A stretch of DNA of 56,701 nt from Vicinamibacterales bacterium (GCA_029940535.1 JAPYUM010000016.1:1-56701), one strand, 5' to 3'. Shown: positions 28,267 through 37,606, numbered from the stretch's first letter. Notes: generated by a model from the letters alone, not told the origin. Program-made: numbers and translations.

Positions 28267-28472
28267 AATCCCTGCAAGGCTCTTCCGTATCTTCACGCTG
28301 TGCCAACTCCAGTCGATTGAGCCCTGGAGACCATCCGATTACACTATCGTCATGTCGAACGGCCGAGGCTGGTGCCCCCGCGCCGGCCAGACACCAAGGC
28401 CGGTCTCCCCTGCCGGACGCGCGGGGCGCTCACAGGAGCGGACCGAATGCTCGCCCAGACGCGCACAACCCG

Positions 28473-29615
28473 ATGGTTGACCAAGAAGCGTTCTACCGCA
28501 ACGTCGTCCACAGCCTGCGCAACGGCGTCATCGCCATCTGGCGCGACGGCTCCATCGCGGTCGTCAACGATGCCGCCTACCGCATTCTTGGCGTGACCGC
28601 ATCGGCGAGCCACATCGGCCGACCGCTCTACGAGGTGCTGGGCCGGGACCACGACCTCACGGAAGTGCTGTCGCTGGCCTTCACCGACACCGCCCTCCCG
28701 AACCGCGCGGAACTGCGGCTTCGGTCATCCGGCAAGACGATCGGCTACACGCTGTGTCGCATTGCCGACCGCGACGGCACCGTTTCGGGGGCGGCCCTGC
28801 TGTTCAAGGACCTGACGCGAGTTGAACAGCTCGAGGAACGCGAACGACTTCGAGACCGCCTGGCCGCCCTGGGCGAAATGGCGGCCGCGATCGCCCACGA
28901 AGTCAAGAATCCGCTCGCCGGCATACAGGTCGTGGCCGGGGTACTCAAGCGGCAATTGCCGGAGTCGCCCGACGCCCATGAACTGCTCAACGACATCATC
29001 AACGAGGCCAAGATGGCGAATCAGATCGTCGTCCAGGTCCTCGAGTTCGTGCGGCCGATGAGTTTACAGGTCGAGTCGGTGTCGATCACCACCGTGGTCG
29101 ACGACGCCATAGCCACACTCCGAGGTCTGCCGGCCGCGGGACGGACCACGATTGCCGTGGACCGAGACACCCAGCTTCCCCGATTCGACGGAGACCGGTT
29201 GCAACTGCGCCAACTGTTCACCAACCTGCTGACGAATGCCGTCGAGGCCATGATGGACGGTGGGCACATCTGGGTCACCTTTGGCTACGCGGCGGCCGAC
29301 GAGGCCACCGAACCGGGTGAACAACCTGACTACGCCGGCTACGTCACGGTGGAGGTCAGCGACGACGGGCCGGGCATCCCGGACGAGGTCACCGAGCAGA
29401 TGTTCAGCCCGTTCTTTACCACCAAGCCGCGCGGGACCGGACTGGGGCTGGCGATCGTGCGCAAGATCGTCAACGCTCATGACGGCCGCATCGACATCCG
29501 GCCACGGGCGGAAGGCGGTACGCGCTTCCGCGTCCGGCTCCCGGTCTCACGCCTGACGCACGTGACCGACACCACGCCGTCGGACAATCGAACCGCAGGG
29601 AGAACGCATGTCTAG
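28473..29615 (+). CDS. NtrB-like cytosolic sensor histidine kinase
   Basis: About 380 residues with no transmembrane segment. A PAS domain (residues 1-110, NGVIAIWRDGSIAVVNDAAY) precedes HisKA with the phospho-accepting histidine in AIAHEVKNPLAGIQVV, then the HATPase domain: N box LFTNLLTNAVEAMM, G1 DDGPGIPDEV, F/G2 FSPFFTTKPRGTGLGLAIV. The start is chosen at MVDQEAF, where the PAS homology begins; the open frame runs back to 28263 but that extra part is low-complexity. It overlaps the response regulator gene by 8 bp, so the pair is co-expressed. Signal unknown; soluble PAS suggests an internal cue. Confidence 0.92.
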   Translation: MVDQEAFYRNVVHSLRNGVIAIWRDGSIAVVNDAAYRILGVTASASHIGRPLYEVLGRDHDLTEVLSLAFTDTALPNRAELRLRSSGKTIGYTLCRIADRDGTVSGAALLFKDLTRVEQLEERERLRDRLAALGEMAAAIAHEVKNPLAGIQVVAGVLKRQLPESPDAHELLNDIINEAKMANQIVVQVLEFVRPMSLQVESVSITTVVDDAIATLRGLPAAGRTTIAVDRDTQLPRFDGDRLQLRQLFTNLLTNAVEAMMDGGHIWVTFGYAAADEATEPGEQPDYAGYVTVEVSDDGPGIPDEVTEQMFSPFFTTKPRGTGLGLAIVRKIVNAHDGRIDIRPRAEGGTRFRVRLPVSRLTHVTDTTPSDNRTAGRTHV

Positions 29616-31011
29616 GGAACGGATCCTGGTCGCCGACGATCACGACTCACTACGCCGCGGCATCGCCCGCGCGCTGAGTGAGAGCGGACACGACGTGGAA
29701 CAGGCGGACAGCGGCAACGCCGCCATCGAACAACTACACAAAGGACAGTTCGACGTCGTGGTGTGCGATCTCAAGATGGGTGGCAGCGACGGCATGGAAG
29801 TGCTCCGCACGGCGAAGGCGATGCAACCAACGACCGCGGTCATTCTGATGACCGCGTTCGGGTCCGTCCAGACGGCGGTCGAAGCGATGCGCGTCGGCGC
29901 CTTCGACTACGTGCAAAAACCGTTCGAAATCGAGGAGATGGAGCTCAAGATCGACAAGGCCCTCGAAGTGCGGCGGCTCAAGCACGAGATCGACTATCTC
30001 CGACACACCCAACCCGACATCTACGATTTCGACCGCATCGTGGGCGCCAGCGGAGCGCTACAGCGTGTGCTCGATATCGTACGAAAGGTCTCGAAGACCA
30101 ATACGACGGTGCTGATTCGCGGGGAAACCGGCACCGGCAAGGAGTTAATCGCGGCCGCCCTGCATCACAACTCGCTACGCGCGAACCGCAACTTCGTCCG
30201 GGTCAACTGCGCGGCATTGCAAGAAAACCTGCTCGAGTCGGAGCTGTTCGGCCACGAAAAGGGCGCTTTCACGAGCGCCGACCGACAGCGCATCGGACGA
30301 TTCGAACAAGCGGACGCGGGTAGCCTGTTCCTCGACGAGGTCGGGGACATGAGCGCGAACACCCAGGCCAAGATCTTGCGGGTGCTGCAGGAGCAGGAAT
30401 TCGAGCGCCTCGGAGGCACTCGCACCATCCGCGTCGACGTAAGGTTGATCACCGCGACGAACCGCAACCTCTCGGAAATGGTCGCGAGCGGCGAGTTTCG
30501 AGAGGACCTGTACTACCGGCTCAACGTGATGGCAGTGGAGATGCCACCGCTACGTGAGCGTAAAGAAGACATCAACGCCCTGGCCAAGACGTTTATCCGC
30601 AAGTTTTCGGGCGAGCTCCGAAAGAAAATGATCGGGCTGGAGCCGGCCGCGGAGAAACTGCTGCAGCGCTACAACTGGCCTGGCAACATCCGCGAGTTGG
30701 AGAATGCGATCGAACGCGCCATGCTGCTCGCCGAGGGCAATCTCATCACCCAGGACGACCTGCGGCTCGGCGAGCTGTCACCCACCATCGCCGGATCGGA
30801 CGTCGCCGCGGTGGTCAAGATTCCGCCGACCGGTATTGCGCTCGAGGAGGTCGAGCGTCAGGCGGTGGTCGAGGCCCTGACGATGTCCAACTGGGTCCAG
30901 AAGGATGCGGCGGAGCTGCTGTCGATCACGCCCCGGGTCATGAACTACAAGATCAAGACGCTGGGCATCGAATTGCCCCGCCCACGTCGCCCCATGGCCA
31001 CGCGTACTTAG
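29608..31011 (+). CDS. NtrC-family sigma-54 response regulator
   Basis: A 467-residue activator with three domains. Receiver (1-120): ILVADDHDSLRRG, phospho-acceptor VVCDLKMGGSDGMEV, VQKPFEIEEM. AAA+ domain (about 140-375): Walker A GETGTGKE, ELFGHEKGAFTSA (sigma-54 contact loop), Walker B GSLFLDEVGDM, GTRTIRVDVRLITATNRNL, YNWPGNIRELENAIERAML. C-terminal Fis-type HTH (about 420-460): NWVQKDAAELLSITPRVMNY. The loop reads GAFTSA where most activators have GAFTGA. It is the partner of the overlapping NtrB-like kinase. Confidence 0.94.
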   Translation: MSRERILVADDHDSLRRGIARALSESGHDVEQADSGNAAIEQLHKGQFDVVVCDLKMGGSDGMEVLRTAKAMQPTTAVILMTAFGSVQTAVEAMRVGAFDYVQKPFEIEEMELKIDKALEVRRLKHEIDYLRHTQPDIYDFDRIVGASGALQRVLDIVRKVSKTNTTVLIRGETGTGKELIAAALHHNSLRANRNFVRVNCAALQENLLESELFGHEKGAFTSADRQRIGRFEQADAGSLFLDEVGDMSANTQAKILRVLQEQEFERLGGTRTIRVDVRLITATNRNLSEMVASGEFREDLYYRLNVMAVEMPPLRERKEDINALAKTFIRKFSGELRKKMIGLEPAAEKLLQRYNWPGNIRELENAIERAMLLAEGNLITQDDLRLGELSPTIAGSDVAAVVKIPPTGIALEEVERQAVVEALTMSNWVQKDAAELLSITPRVMNYKIKTLGIELPRPRRPMATRT

Positions 31012-31037
31012 ACGGGGCCGCGCCTGGGAAAACCCTA
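31009..31037. terminator. Short element joining two convergent stop codons
   Basis: The 29 bp between the response regulator and xerC begin TAGACGGGGC and end GGGAAAACCCTA, so the TAG stop of each gene is the outer edge on its own strand. The left end matches the opening of repeat M (as at 15204), the right end, TAGGGTTTTCC on the minus strand, resembles an R arm. A GGCCGCGCC-type hairpin lies between. Probably a minimal bidirectional terminator. Confidence 0.45.
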
Positions 31038-31973
31038 AGCTCGCGGGTGGCTCTTTTTGTAGAGCGACATCAGCTGTGCGGTACTGACGTGGGTGTAGCG
31101 CTGGGTCGTGCTCAGTCGAGTGTGCCCGAGTAATTCCTGAATGGCCCGGAGGTCGGCCCCGCGCTCGAGCAGATGCGTGGCAAAGGAGTGTCGCAAGGCA
31201 TGCGGACTGATCCCCAGCCGCGTGCTCGTCGCCGAGACGTAGCGGCGCACCAAACGGTGGACGCTTCTGGCGGACAGACGGCCGCCCTTATAGTTCACGA
31301 ACAACGGATCGGCCTTCGCCCTCCGCCCGCCCGGCGGGACCTCGCCGGACGCGGGAGCCCGTCGCACGAGTGCTTCCCGGTCGCCGAGGTAGACGCGAAG
31401 CGCACCACGCGCGTCGCGATGGAACGGCAGAATACGCTCCTTGCCGCCCTTCCCACACACACGCACCAACCGGCTGCTCAGATTGACGTCTTCCAGGTCC
31501 AACCCAACGAGCTCGCTGAGTCGAAGTCCGGACGCGTAGAACAGTTCAAGAATCGCACGATCGCGCCGTCCCAACGGCGTCGTCGAGTCGGGCCCGGCGA
31601 GCAACGCCTCCACCTCCGATATCTCGAGCCGGGCCGGCATTTTCCGCTCCTGCTTGGGGGTCGCGACCAGCGCACCCGGTTCCTGGTCGATATGCTGCTC
31701 GCGCCGCAGATAACGGCCAAACGACCGGATGGCCGCCAGCCGCCGAGCCGAGGACGCCCGCGCATTCCCGCGATCGTAGAGTTCGGCCATAAAACCGCGG
31801 ATGGCATGGTGGTCGACCTCACGGGGATTGATCTGGTCGGCTGGACGCCCGAAGTGGCGTTCCAGAAAGCTCACAAACTGCCGTAGATCGCTGTCGTAGG
31901 CGCGAACCGTGCGCGAAGACGCGTTCCGGTTGAGCTGCAGGTACTCAAGAAAGCAGCGCAGGTGTGTTCGCAT
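31035..31973 (-). CDS. xerC: Tyrosine recombinase XerC
   Basis: A 312-residue site-specific recombinase of the XerC/XerD family, likely resolving chromosome dimers. The N-terminal SAM-like core-binding domain (FLEYLQLNRNASSRTVRAYD) is followed by the catalytic domain with the first arginine in YASGLRLSELVG, lysine in GKGGKERILPF, HALRHSFATHLL (H..R), and LGHTRLSTTQRYTHV with the histidine and the nucleophilic tyrosine. It overlaps trmFO by 29 bp. The trmFO neighbour is the usual setting for XerC (CodV) in several phyla, so I prefer xerC to xerD. Confidence 0.9.
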   Translation of the reverse strand: MRTHLRCFLEYLQLNRNASSRTVRAYDSDLRQFVSFLERHFGRPADQINPREVDHHAIRGFMAELYDRGNARASSARRLAAIRSFGRYLRREQHIDQEPGALVATPKQERKMPARLEISEVEALLAGPDSTTPLGRRDRAILELFYASGLRLSELVGLDLEDVNLSSRLVRVCGKGGKERILPFHRDARGALRVYLGDREALVRRAPASGEVPPGGRRAKADPLFVNYKGGRLSARSVHRLVRRYVSATSTRLGISPHALRHSFATHLLERGADLRAIQELLGHTRLSTTQRYTHVSTAQLMSLYKKSHPRA

Positions 31974-33372
31974 GAGTGTGGTTCGCCGTGCTGGCCTCCG
32001 GTAGTGTCACTCGCCACTCGTCGATTCGGGACAATGCGCGCTCGGCGACGGCGCGACGACGATCGGCGCGACGACGCGGCGCCCCCGGCACGACCGGAAT
32101 CAGCCCGAATGCAATGTTCGACGGCTGGTAGTTGCTCGGATTGGCGTGGGAAACGTAGTGGCCGAGCGCGCCGATGGCGGTCTCGCGTGGCGGCGCCTGC
32201 GGAAGCTCTCCCTGTGCGAGCAACGCGGCATTGAGTCCGGCGACCAATCCGCTCGCCGCCGACTCGACATACCCTTCCACCCCGGAAATCTGTCCGGCGA
32301 ACAACACCGATCGGTCCTGTTTGCACTGCCAGGTCGGACGCAACGCCGACGGGCCGTTGATGTAGGTGTTCCGATGAATCATGCCAAACCGAACGAACTC
32401 CGCCTCTTCCAGACCCGGTATCAGCCGCAAGACCCGCGCCTGCTCTCCCCATTTGAGCTGGGTCTGAAACCCGACCAGATTGAAATGGTCGCCCGCGAGC
32501 GTGTCCTGTCGCAACTGTACGACGGCGTAGGGGCGCCGCCCCGTACGGGGATCGGTGAGTCCAACGGGCTTCATCGGCCCGAAACGCAACGTATCTTCGC
32601 CACGCCGAGCCATGACCTCGATCGGCAGGCACCCCTCGAAGAAGCGCTGACGATCAATCTCGTGCACCGTCGCCAGTTCAGCTCCAACGAGCGCGTCATA
32701 GAAGCGCCGGTACTCGACCGCCGTCATGGGGCAATTCAGGTAGTCGCCCTCGCCCTGAGTATCGACGGCGCACCGAACCCCAGGCTGTTCGTCGTCGGTC
32801 GCGGACACCGCGGTGTGGCGACCCCAGCGGGACGCCCGGAACACGATCGCCGGATCCACGCTCTCGGCGAGCACGATAGGGCTGATCGCGTCGTAAAAAT
32901 AGAGATGCTCGCGACCGACCAGCGCGGCCACGGCGGAGGACAAACTGGGAGAGGTCAGCGGCCCGGTGGCGACGATGACCGGTTCCCGCACATTGCCAGC
33001 TGCCGACAGATCCGGGACTTCCGTTCGCTCGATGGTCACGAGCGGCGCATCTCGAAGCGTCGAGGTGATGGCCTCGGAGAACCGCCCGCGGTCGACGGCG
33101 AGCGCGCCCCCCGCCGGTACGCGGGTTGCGTCGGCGATCCGCATCACCAGCGAGCCCAGTCGGCGCATCTCGGCCTTGAGCAGACCGACGGCGTTCTCCA
33201 GCTTGTCCGCGCGAAACGAGTTACTGCACACCAACTCGGCAAGCTGGTCGGTCTGGTGGACCGGCGTGGGCCGGTCCGGGCGCATTTCGTACAGCGTGAC
33301 CGGCACGCCGCGTGAGGCCGCCTGCCAGGCCGCCTCGCTGCCGGCGAGTCCACCACCGATGATGTGAATCAT
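31945..33372 (-). CDS. trmFO: Methylenetetrahydrofolate-tRNA (uracil-54-C5) methyltransferase TrmFO
   Basis: Flavin- and folate-dependent enzyme that makes 5-methyluridine at position 54 of tRNA. The 475 residues start MIHIIGGGLAGSEAAWQA (FAD Rossmann motif), then HQTDQLAELVCSNSFRAD with one functional cysteine, GDYLNCPMT with the other, RFGPMKPVGLTDPRTGRRPY, and the C-terminal AGQISGVEGYVESAASGL. I start at the ATG at 33372, where homology begins; the upstream frame runs through repeat M copy 3 and into the topA 3' end. It lies between topA and xerC, the conserved order in many bacteria. Confidence 0.96.
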   Translation of the reverse strand: MIHIIGGGLAGSEAAWQAASRGVPVTLYEMRPDRPTPVHQTDQLAELVCSNSFRADKLENAVGLLKAEMRRLGSLVMRIADATRVPAGGALAVDRGRFSEAITSTLRDAPLVTIERTEVPDLSAAGNVREPVIVATGPLTSPSLSSAVAALVGREHLYFYDAISPIVLAESVDPAIVFRASRWGRHTAVSATDDEQPGVRCAVDTQGEGDYLNCPMTAVEYRRFYDALVGAELATVHEIDRQRFFEGCLPIEVMARRGEDTLRFGPMKPVGLTDPRTGRRPYAVVQLRQDTLAGDHFNLVGFQTQLKWGEQARVLRLIPGLEEAEFVRFGMIHRNTYINGPSALRPTWQCKQDRSVLFAGQISGVEGYVESAASGLVAGLNAALLAQGELPQAPPRETAIGALGHYVSHANPSNYQPSNIAFGLIPVVPGAPRRRADRRRAVAERALSRIDEWRVTLPEASTANHTHANTPALLS

Positions 33373-33376
33373 TGTT

Positions 33377-33464
33377 ACTGGGGCTCCGCCCCACGCCCCG
33401 GCTCGTTGCTCGCGTGGGCCCCAGAGCCCCGCTCCGCCGCCTCGCGGGCGCGCAGGTGCGCGCC
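33377..33464 (+). repeat. Intergenic repeat M, copy 3 (diverged)
   Basis: ACTGGGGCTCCGCCCCACGC to GCGCGCAGGTGCGCGCC resembles repeat M at 4172 across its whole length, including the opening hairpin, the CCCCAGAGCCCCGCTCCGC centre and the closing GCGCGC palindrome. It fills much of the 161-bp gap between topA and trmFO. The remaining 33465-33533 is GC-rich with GCCAACTCGTTGCCCGCG but shows nothing I can name. Confidence 0.65.
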
Positions 33465-33533
33465 GTTGGCGGCAGGGGGTTCGGCCGCGCATGCCAACTC
33501 GTTGCCCGCGGGGGCACTCCGCTGCGGCTTGGT

Positions 33534-35960
33534 TCAGGCGGACGCGGCTTCCTCCGTGCGTGAGTAGTCGCAGTCCTCGTTGTCGCACAGCACCTGATGC
33601 CCCCACCGCTTGGTGATCTTCTCGACGAGATAGGGCACGCCACAGGTCGGACACACCTCGGCGAGCGGACGGTTCCACAGGGTGAAGTCGCACTTGGGAT
33701 AATTGTCACAGCCGTAGAAGACCCGCCCCCGCTTCGACTTGCGCTCGACGACATCGCCGCCGTCCTTCGGGCAGGCAACCCCGGTGGACTTCAACTTTAC
33801 GTACTTGCACGTCGGATAGTTGCTGCACGCCGTAAACTCGCCAAATCGACCCTGCTTGACCACCAGATTTGACTCGCATTTCGGGCACTTCTCGTCGAGC
33901 ATCTGGTCAGGTTTGGCCGCGGTCAGTCCACCTTTCGTCTCGATCAACTTGCGGGTGGTCTTGCACTCCGGATAGGCGGAACAGGCCAGGAACTGCCCGA
34001 AACGGCCACGCTTGACCAGCATCGGCTTGCCACAGTTCTCACAGGCCTCCGGCTCCGCATCGGCGGCGGGCTGGTCGGCCGGCTCGACCTCACGCGTATT
34101 GGAACACTCCGGATAGGCGCTACACGCCAGGAACACCCCGAACTTCCCGACCTTCATGACCATCGGCGACCCGCACTTGTCGCACACCTCGTCGCTCGGT
34201 AGCCCCTCTATCTTGATGTTCGGCATCGTCTCGGCGGCCTGCCCGAGATCGGCGCTGAACTTCTCGTAGAAACTACCGAGCATGGTGCGATAGTCCGCGT
34301 CGCCACCTTCAATCTTGTCGAGCTGCTCCTCGAGCCCCCGGGTGTAGTCGACAGCCAGAATGTCCTTGAAGCTGTCGGCGAGCAGGTCAATCACCAGTCG
34401 ACCAAGGCGAGTCGGGCGAAACCGTCCCTCGACCTTCTCGGCGTATTCGCGGGTCTGGATTACGCCGATGATGGAGGCGTAGGTGCTCGGCCGACCGATG
34501 CCGTTCTCCTCCAATTCCTTGACCAGCGTCGCCTCGCTGAAGCGGGGCGGCGGCTGCGTGAACTTCTGTTGCGGGTCGAGCGCGCGTAGCTCCAGCCGGT
34601 CGCCCTTGGCTAGCGCCGGAAGCAGATCCGTCGTGGCCCCGTCATCTCCGTCTCCGGGCGCGTCCGCGGACGCCGCCGGCGCCCCGGTCGCTTCTCCCTC
34701 GGTGGGGGTCTCCGCTTGATAGAGGGTCAACCAGCCGGCGAATTTTTGGATGGAGCCTTTCGTGCGAAGCAGGTAGTCTCCGGCCTCGACCTCCAACGTC
34801 GTGTCGTCGAACAGCGCGGGTGCCATCTGGGAGGCGACGAACCGGTTCCAGATGAGTCGATACAACGAATACTGATCCCGCGTCAGGTGGGGGCGCACGG
34901 TCTCCGGGTCGTATTGCATCCCGGTGGGCCGGATCGCTTCGTGGGCGTCCTGGGCGTCCGCCTTCTTCCGGAAGTACCGCGCTTTTTCCGGCACGAACGG
35001 CTCGCCATACCGCTCGCCAATGTGCGCCCGCACGTCAGTGATCGCTTGATCGGCCACCCGGGTGGAGTCGGTCCGCATGTATGTGATCAGGCCGATGGCC
35101 CCTTCACCGGGCAGGTCGATACCCTCATACAGTTGCTGCGCGATCATCATCGTCTTCTTGACCGGGAACCGCGCGGCCTGCTGCAGCTTGCTGGTAATGA
35201 AGGGGGGTGGCGCCTGTTTCTTCCGCTCCTTCTTGGCAACGCCGCTGACCACGAAACTGGCGCCCTCCAGGTCAGACACGACCTGTTTGGACTCCGCCTC
35301 CGTGGTCACCTTCAGCGCCTGTTTGCCGCGCTTGACGACCTTCGCATCGAACTCCGGCGGCGTCTGACCTGCCAACCTGGCGAACAGATGCCAGTATTCC
35401 TCGGAGACGAACTGATCGATCGCGTTCTCTCTATCGCAGACAAGCTTGAGCGCGACCGACTGCACCCGGCCGGCGCTCAGTCCACGTCTGACCTTGTCCC
35501 ACAGCAACGGGCTGAGCTTGTATCCGACCAGGCGGTCGAGCACGCGCCGCGCCTGCTGCGCATCGACCATCTGCAGATCGATCGTGCGCTCTTCCTTGAG
35601 CGCGTTGAGGACCGCCGTCTTCGTGATCTCGTTGAAGAACAGCCTCCCAACCTTGCGCCCCTTCCCCAACTCGTTGGCCAGATGCCAGCCGATGGCCTCG
35701 CCTTCGCGATCGGGGTCCGTGGCGACGTAAATGGTGTCGACCCCCTTGGCAGCGTCTCGTAGCTCCTTGATGACCTTCTTGCGAGCCGGAATCTCTTCGT
35801 AGTCCGGGGCGAACCCGTCGTCGACGTCGACCCCGAGCTTGCTCTTCGGCAGATCTCGGATGTGCCCCATCGAGGCGACAACTTTGAAGTCTCGCCCGAG
35901 GTACTTGTTGATGGTCTTCGCCTTGGCCGGCGATTCCACGACAACCAGTGCCTTTGGCAT
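33534..35960 (-). CDS. topA: DNA topoisomerase I
   Basis: Type IA topoisomerase that relaxes negative supercoils. The 808-residue protein starts with the Toprim domain (ALVVVESPAKAKTINKYLG, TDPDREGEAIGWHLA), includes RRGLSAGRVQSVALKL, and the active-site tyrosine in GLITYMRTDSTRV. From about residue 595 to the end there are five cysteine modules: CDKCGSPMV, CENCGKPML, CPKCESNLV, CPKDGGDVV and CPTCGVPYL, most closing with a CSAYPEC-like half, i.e. five zinc ribbons where many bacteria have three or four. It is followed by trmFO and preceded by dprA on the same strand. Confidence 0.97.
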   Translation of the reverse strand: MPKALVVVESPAKAKTINKYLGRDFKVVASMGHIRDLPKSKLGVDVDDGFAPDYEEIPARKKVIKELRDAAKGVDTIYVATDPDREGEAIGWHLANELGKGRKVGRLFFNEITKTAVLNALKEERTIDLQMVDAQQARRVLDRLVGYKLSPLLWDKVRRGLSAGRVQSVALKLVCDRENAIDQFVSEEYWHLFARLAGQTPPEFDAKVVKRGKQALKVTTEAESKQVVSDLEGASFVVSGVAKKERKKQAPPPFITSKLQQAARFPVKKTMMIAQQLYEGIDLPGEGAIGLITYMRTDSTRVADQAITDVRAHIGERYGEPFVPEKARYFRKKADAQDAHEAIRPTGMQYDPETVRPHLTRDQYSLYRLIWNRFVASQMAPALFDDTTLEVEAGDYLLRTKGSIQKFAGWLTLYQAETPTEGEATGAPAASADAPGDGDDGATTDLLPALAKGDRLELRALDPQQKFTQPPPRFSEATLVKELEENGIGRPSTYASIIGVIQTREYAEKVEGRFRPTRLGRLVIDLLADSFKDILAVDYTRGLEEQLDKIEGGDADYRTMLGSFYEKFSADLGQAAETMPNIKIEGLPSDEVCDKCGSPMVMKVGKFGVFLACSAYPECSNTREVEPADQPAADAEPEACENCGKPMLVKRGRFGQFLACSAYPECKTTRKLIETKGGLTAAKPDQMLDEKCPKCESNLVVKQGRFGEFTACSNYPTCKYVKLKSTGVACPKDGGDVVERKSKRGRVFYGCDNYPKCDFTLWNRPLAEVCPTCGVPYLVEKITKRWGHQVLCDNEDCDYSRTEEAASA

Positions 35961-36134
35961 ATGCCTATCCTCTACTTGCGGTTACGGTGTGGCTTGGCAG
36001 CCTGCGGCCAAGCCCGCTGCTACGGAATCACAGGCGCCGGTCTCACCGACGCTTGAGATCTACCCTACCACCCTTCCCCACGCCGTGTGTCCAGCTCGGC
36101 GCGGGGCTCGTCGTCCCCGGTTGGCCACTCCCGG

Positions 36135-37241
36135 TCACGGGTCGAGCCCTCGAAGCATCGCCCCCTCGGCGGTTCGACTGAAGCGGCCACCGGCAATCCG
36201 AGCCAGACGCCCGGCGAGCTCGTGTTCAAGCAGCCGGGGCAACAATCGAGGCCCGTCGATACCCGACAGCGCAATCAATTCATCGAGATCGTAGCTGTCG
36301 CCGCGGGCCAGGTGTCGCAACACGGGGTCCTCTGCACCCGGACGCGACGGGCCCGCATCGACGGGCGCCGGACCGATCTCTTCCAAGATATCGTCCACAC
36401 CCTCCACGAGCTTTGCCCCATCTTTGATCAGGGCGTGCGCACCACGGTTCCGACCGGACAACGCGTTGCCGGGAACCGCCATGACTTCGCGACCTTGTTC
36501 TAGCGCCAGCCGAGCTGTAATCAGCGAGCCGCTCCGCTCGGTCGCCTCGACGACGACCACGGCCCGCGAGAGTCCGCTAATCAGACGATTCCGCTGGGGA
36601 AAGTGCGATGGTCTGGGCATCGTGCCTGGCGGCAACTCACTGACCAGGGCACCGCGCCGGACGACGGCGGCGGCCAAACCAGTGTGCTCGCGAGGGTACA
36701 CGATGTCCACACTTGAGCCCAGCACCGCCGCAGTACGCCCCTCGGCCGCGAGCGCTCCCTGATGTGCCGACGCGTCGACGCCGCGGGCCAAGCCGCTCAC
36801 CACTGTGACGCCGCGAGCCGCCAGTGCGGATCCCAGCGCTCGTCCCACCTCGCGGGCATAGGTGGAGCCGGCGCGAGAGCCCACGATGGCGACCGCCGGT
36901 GCGTGCAGCGCCTCCACCCGGCCCCGTATCCACAGCACCGGCGGGGGGTCCTGAATGGCGGCGAGCATCGTTGGATATCGGGGGTCGGACCAGGGCACGA
37001 CGGTCATGCCGGCCGCTTTCGCCGACTCCAGCGCCGACCTGGCGGCGGCTCGCGCGCCAGTCAGCCGGTCGGGCGCCGCGAGGCTGGCCTCGATCCTCGC
37101 CAGCGCCCGACCGAGCGGGACATCTGGATCCCGCCCTGATTGAGCGGCCCCGTCCGGGTCGCTCAGCCACCGGGCAATGGCCGCTCGGCCACGCCCACGC
37201 CACCACAACATGGCCAGCACCACCCAATCGTCAGTCGTCAT
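36135..37241 (-). CDS. dprA: DNA-processing protein DprA
   Basis: A 368-residue Rossmann-fold protein that loads RecA on incoming single-stranded DNA during natural transformation. Motifs: DPRYPTMLAAIQDPPPVLWI, AIVGSRAGSTYAREVG, VVSGLARGVDASAHQGAL, FPQRNRLISGLSRAVVVVEA, GSLITARLALEQGREVMAVP and GAHALIKDGAKLVEG. A C-terminal winged-helix-like segment (LDELIALSGIDGPRLLPRLLEHELAGRLARI) is present. I start at the ATG at 37241, which has AAGGAG six bases upstream; the frame continues to 37472 without homology. First gene of the dprA-topA-trmFO-xerC run. Confidence 0.94.
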   Translation of the reverse strand: MTTDDWVVLAMLWWRGRGRAAIARWLSDPDGAAQSGRDPDVPLGRALARIEASLAAPDRLTGARAAARSALESAKAAGMTVVPWSDPRYPTMLAAIQDPPPVLWIRGRVEALHAPAVAIVGSRAGSTYAREVGRALGSALAARGVTVVSGLARGVDASAHQGALAAEGRTAAVLGSSVDIVYPREHTGLAAAVVRRGALVSELPPGTMPRPSHFPQRNRLISGLSRAVVVVEATERSGSLITARLALEQGREVMAVPGNALSGRNRGAHALIKDGAKLVEGVDDILEEIGPAPVDAGPSRPGAEDPVLRHLARGDSYDLDELIALSGIDGPRLLPRLLEHELAGRLARIAGGRFSRTAEGAMLRGLDP

Positions 37242-37576
37242 CCCCGCTCCTTCAACGCCCGATCGGCTCGCCCCCCCGGGCGACACCGGCCACGGACACA
37301 AGGCACACACACGGAGCGGAGGATCGAATGGACTGGAGCACACCGCACCGCAGGGCGGATGCCACGCTGGACACACGGGTGGGCGCCGGGGAATGACCGC
37401 CCCCGACGATGGCACCCGACCGCGGCCAACCCGCACCCGGTGTGCCCGACCTTCCGCGAGTATACATCCCACGGTCGACAGAGGCTCCGCACGATGGGAT
37501 CGCCGAGACCGCGCCAGGCGTCCTACCCTCAGCCACGTTGTGCGGACAGCCGCGGCACGCCGAAGTGGCAGACCCC
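37242..37576. other. Intergenic region between divergent dprA and TPR genes
   Basis: About 335 bp without a convincing gene; frames here are GC-driven shadows with no ribosome-binding site. On the minus strand TATACT lies at about 37475-37470, a 5-of-6 match to a -10 box facing dprA, but no good -35 accompanies it. No tRNA or terminator was seen. Confidence 0.3.
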
Positions 37577-37606
37577 TTGCATCCCCGAGAGACGTCTGGC
37601 TATAGT
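37577..37606 (+). promoter_or_regulatory. Candidate sigma-70 promoter for the TPR/lipoprotein pair
   Basis: TTGCAT (37577-37582), an 18-base spacer and TATAGT (37601-37606). Transcription would start about ten bases before the TPR gene's GAGGA ribosome-binding site, so the mRNA leader is very short. Confidence 0.5.

Noticed and set aside
28263-28472. 70-residue N-terminal extension of the histidine kinase
   Set aside because: The segment is Ser/Pro/Arg-rich without domain pattern, and the PAS domain begins right after the ATG at 28473. The extension is not excluded, only less likely.
31035-31973. Integrase of a mobile island
   Set aside because: The tyrosine recombinase sits in the conserved trmFO-xerC context and no attachment site, tRNA or cargo boundary was seen, so housekeeping XerC is the better call.
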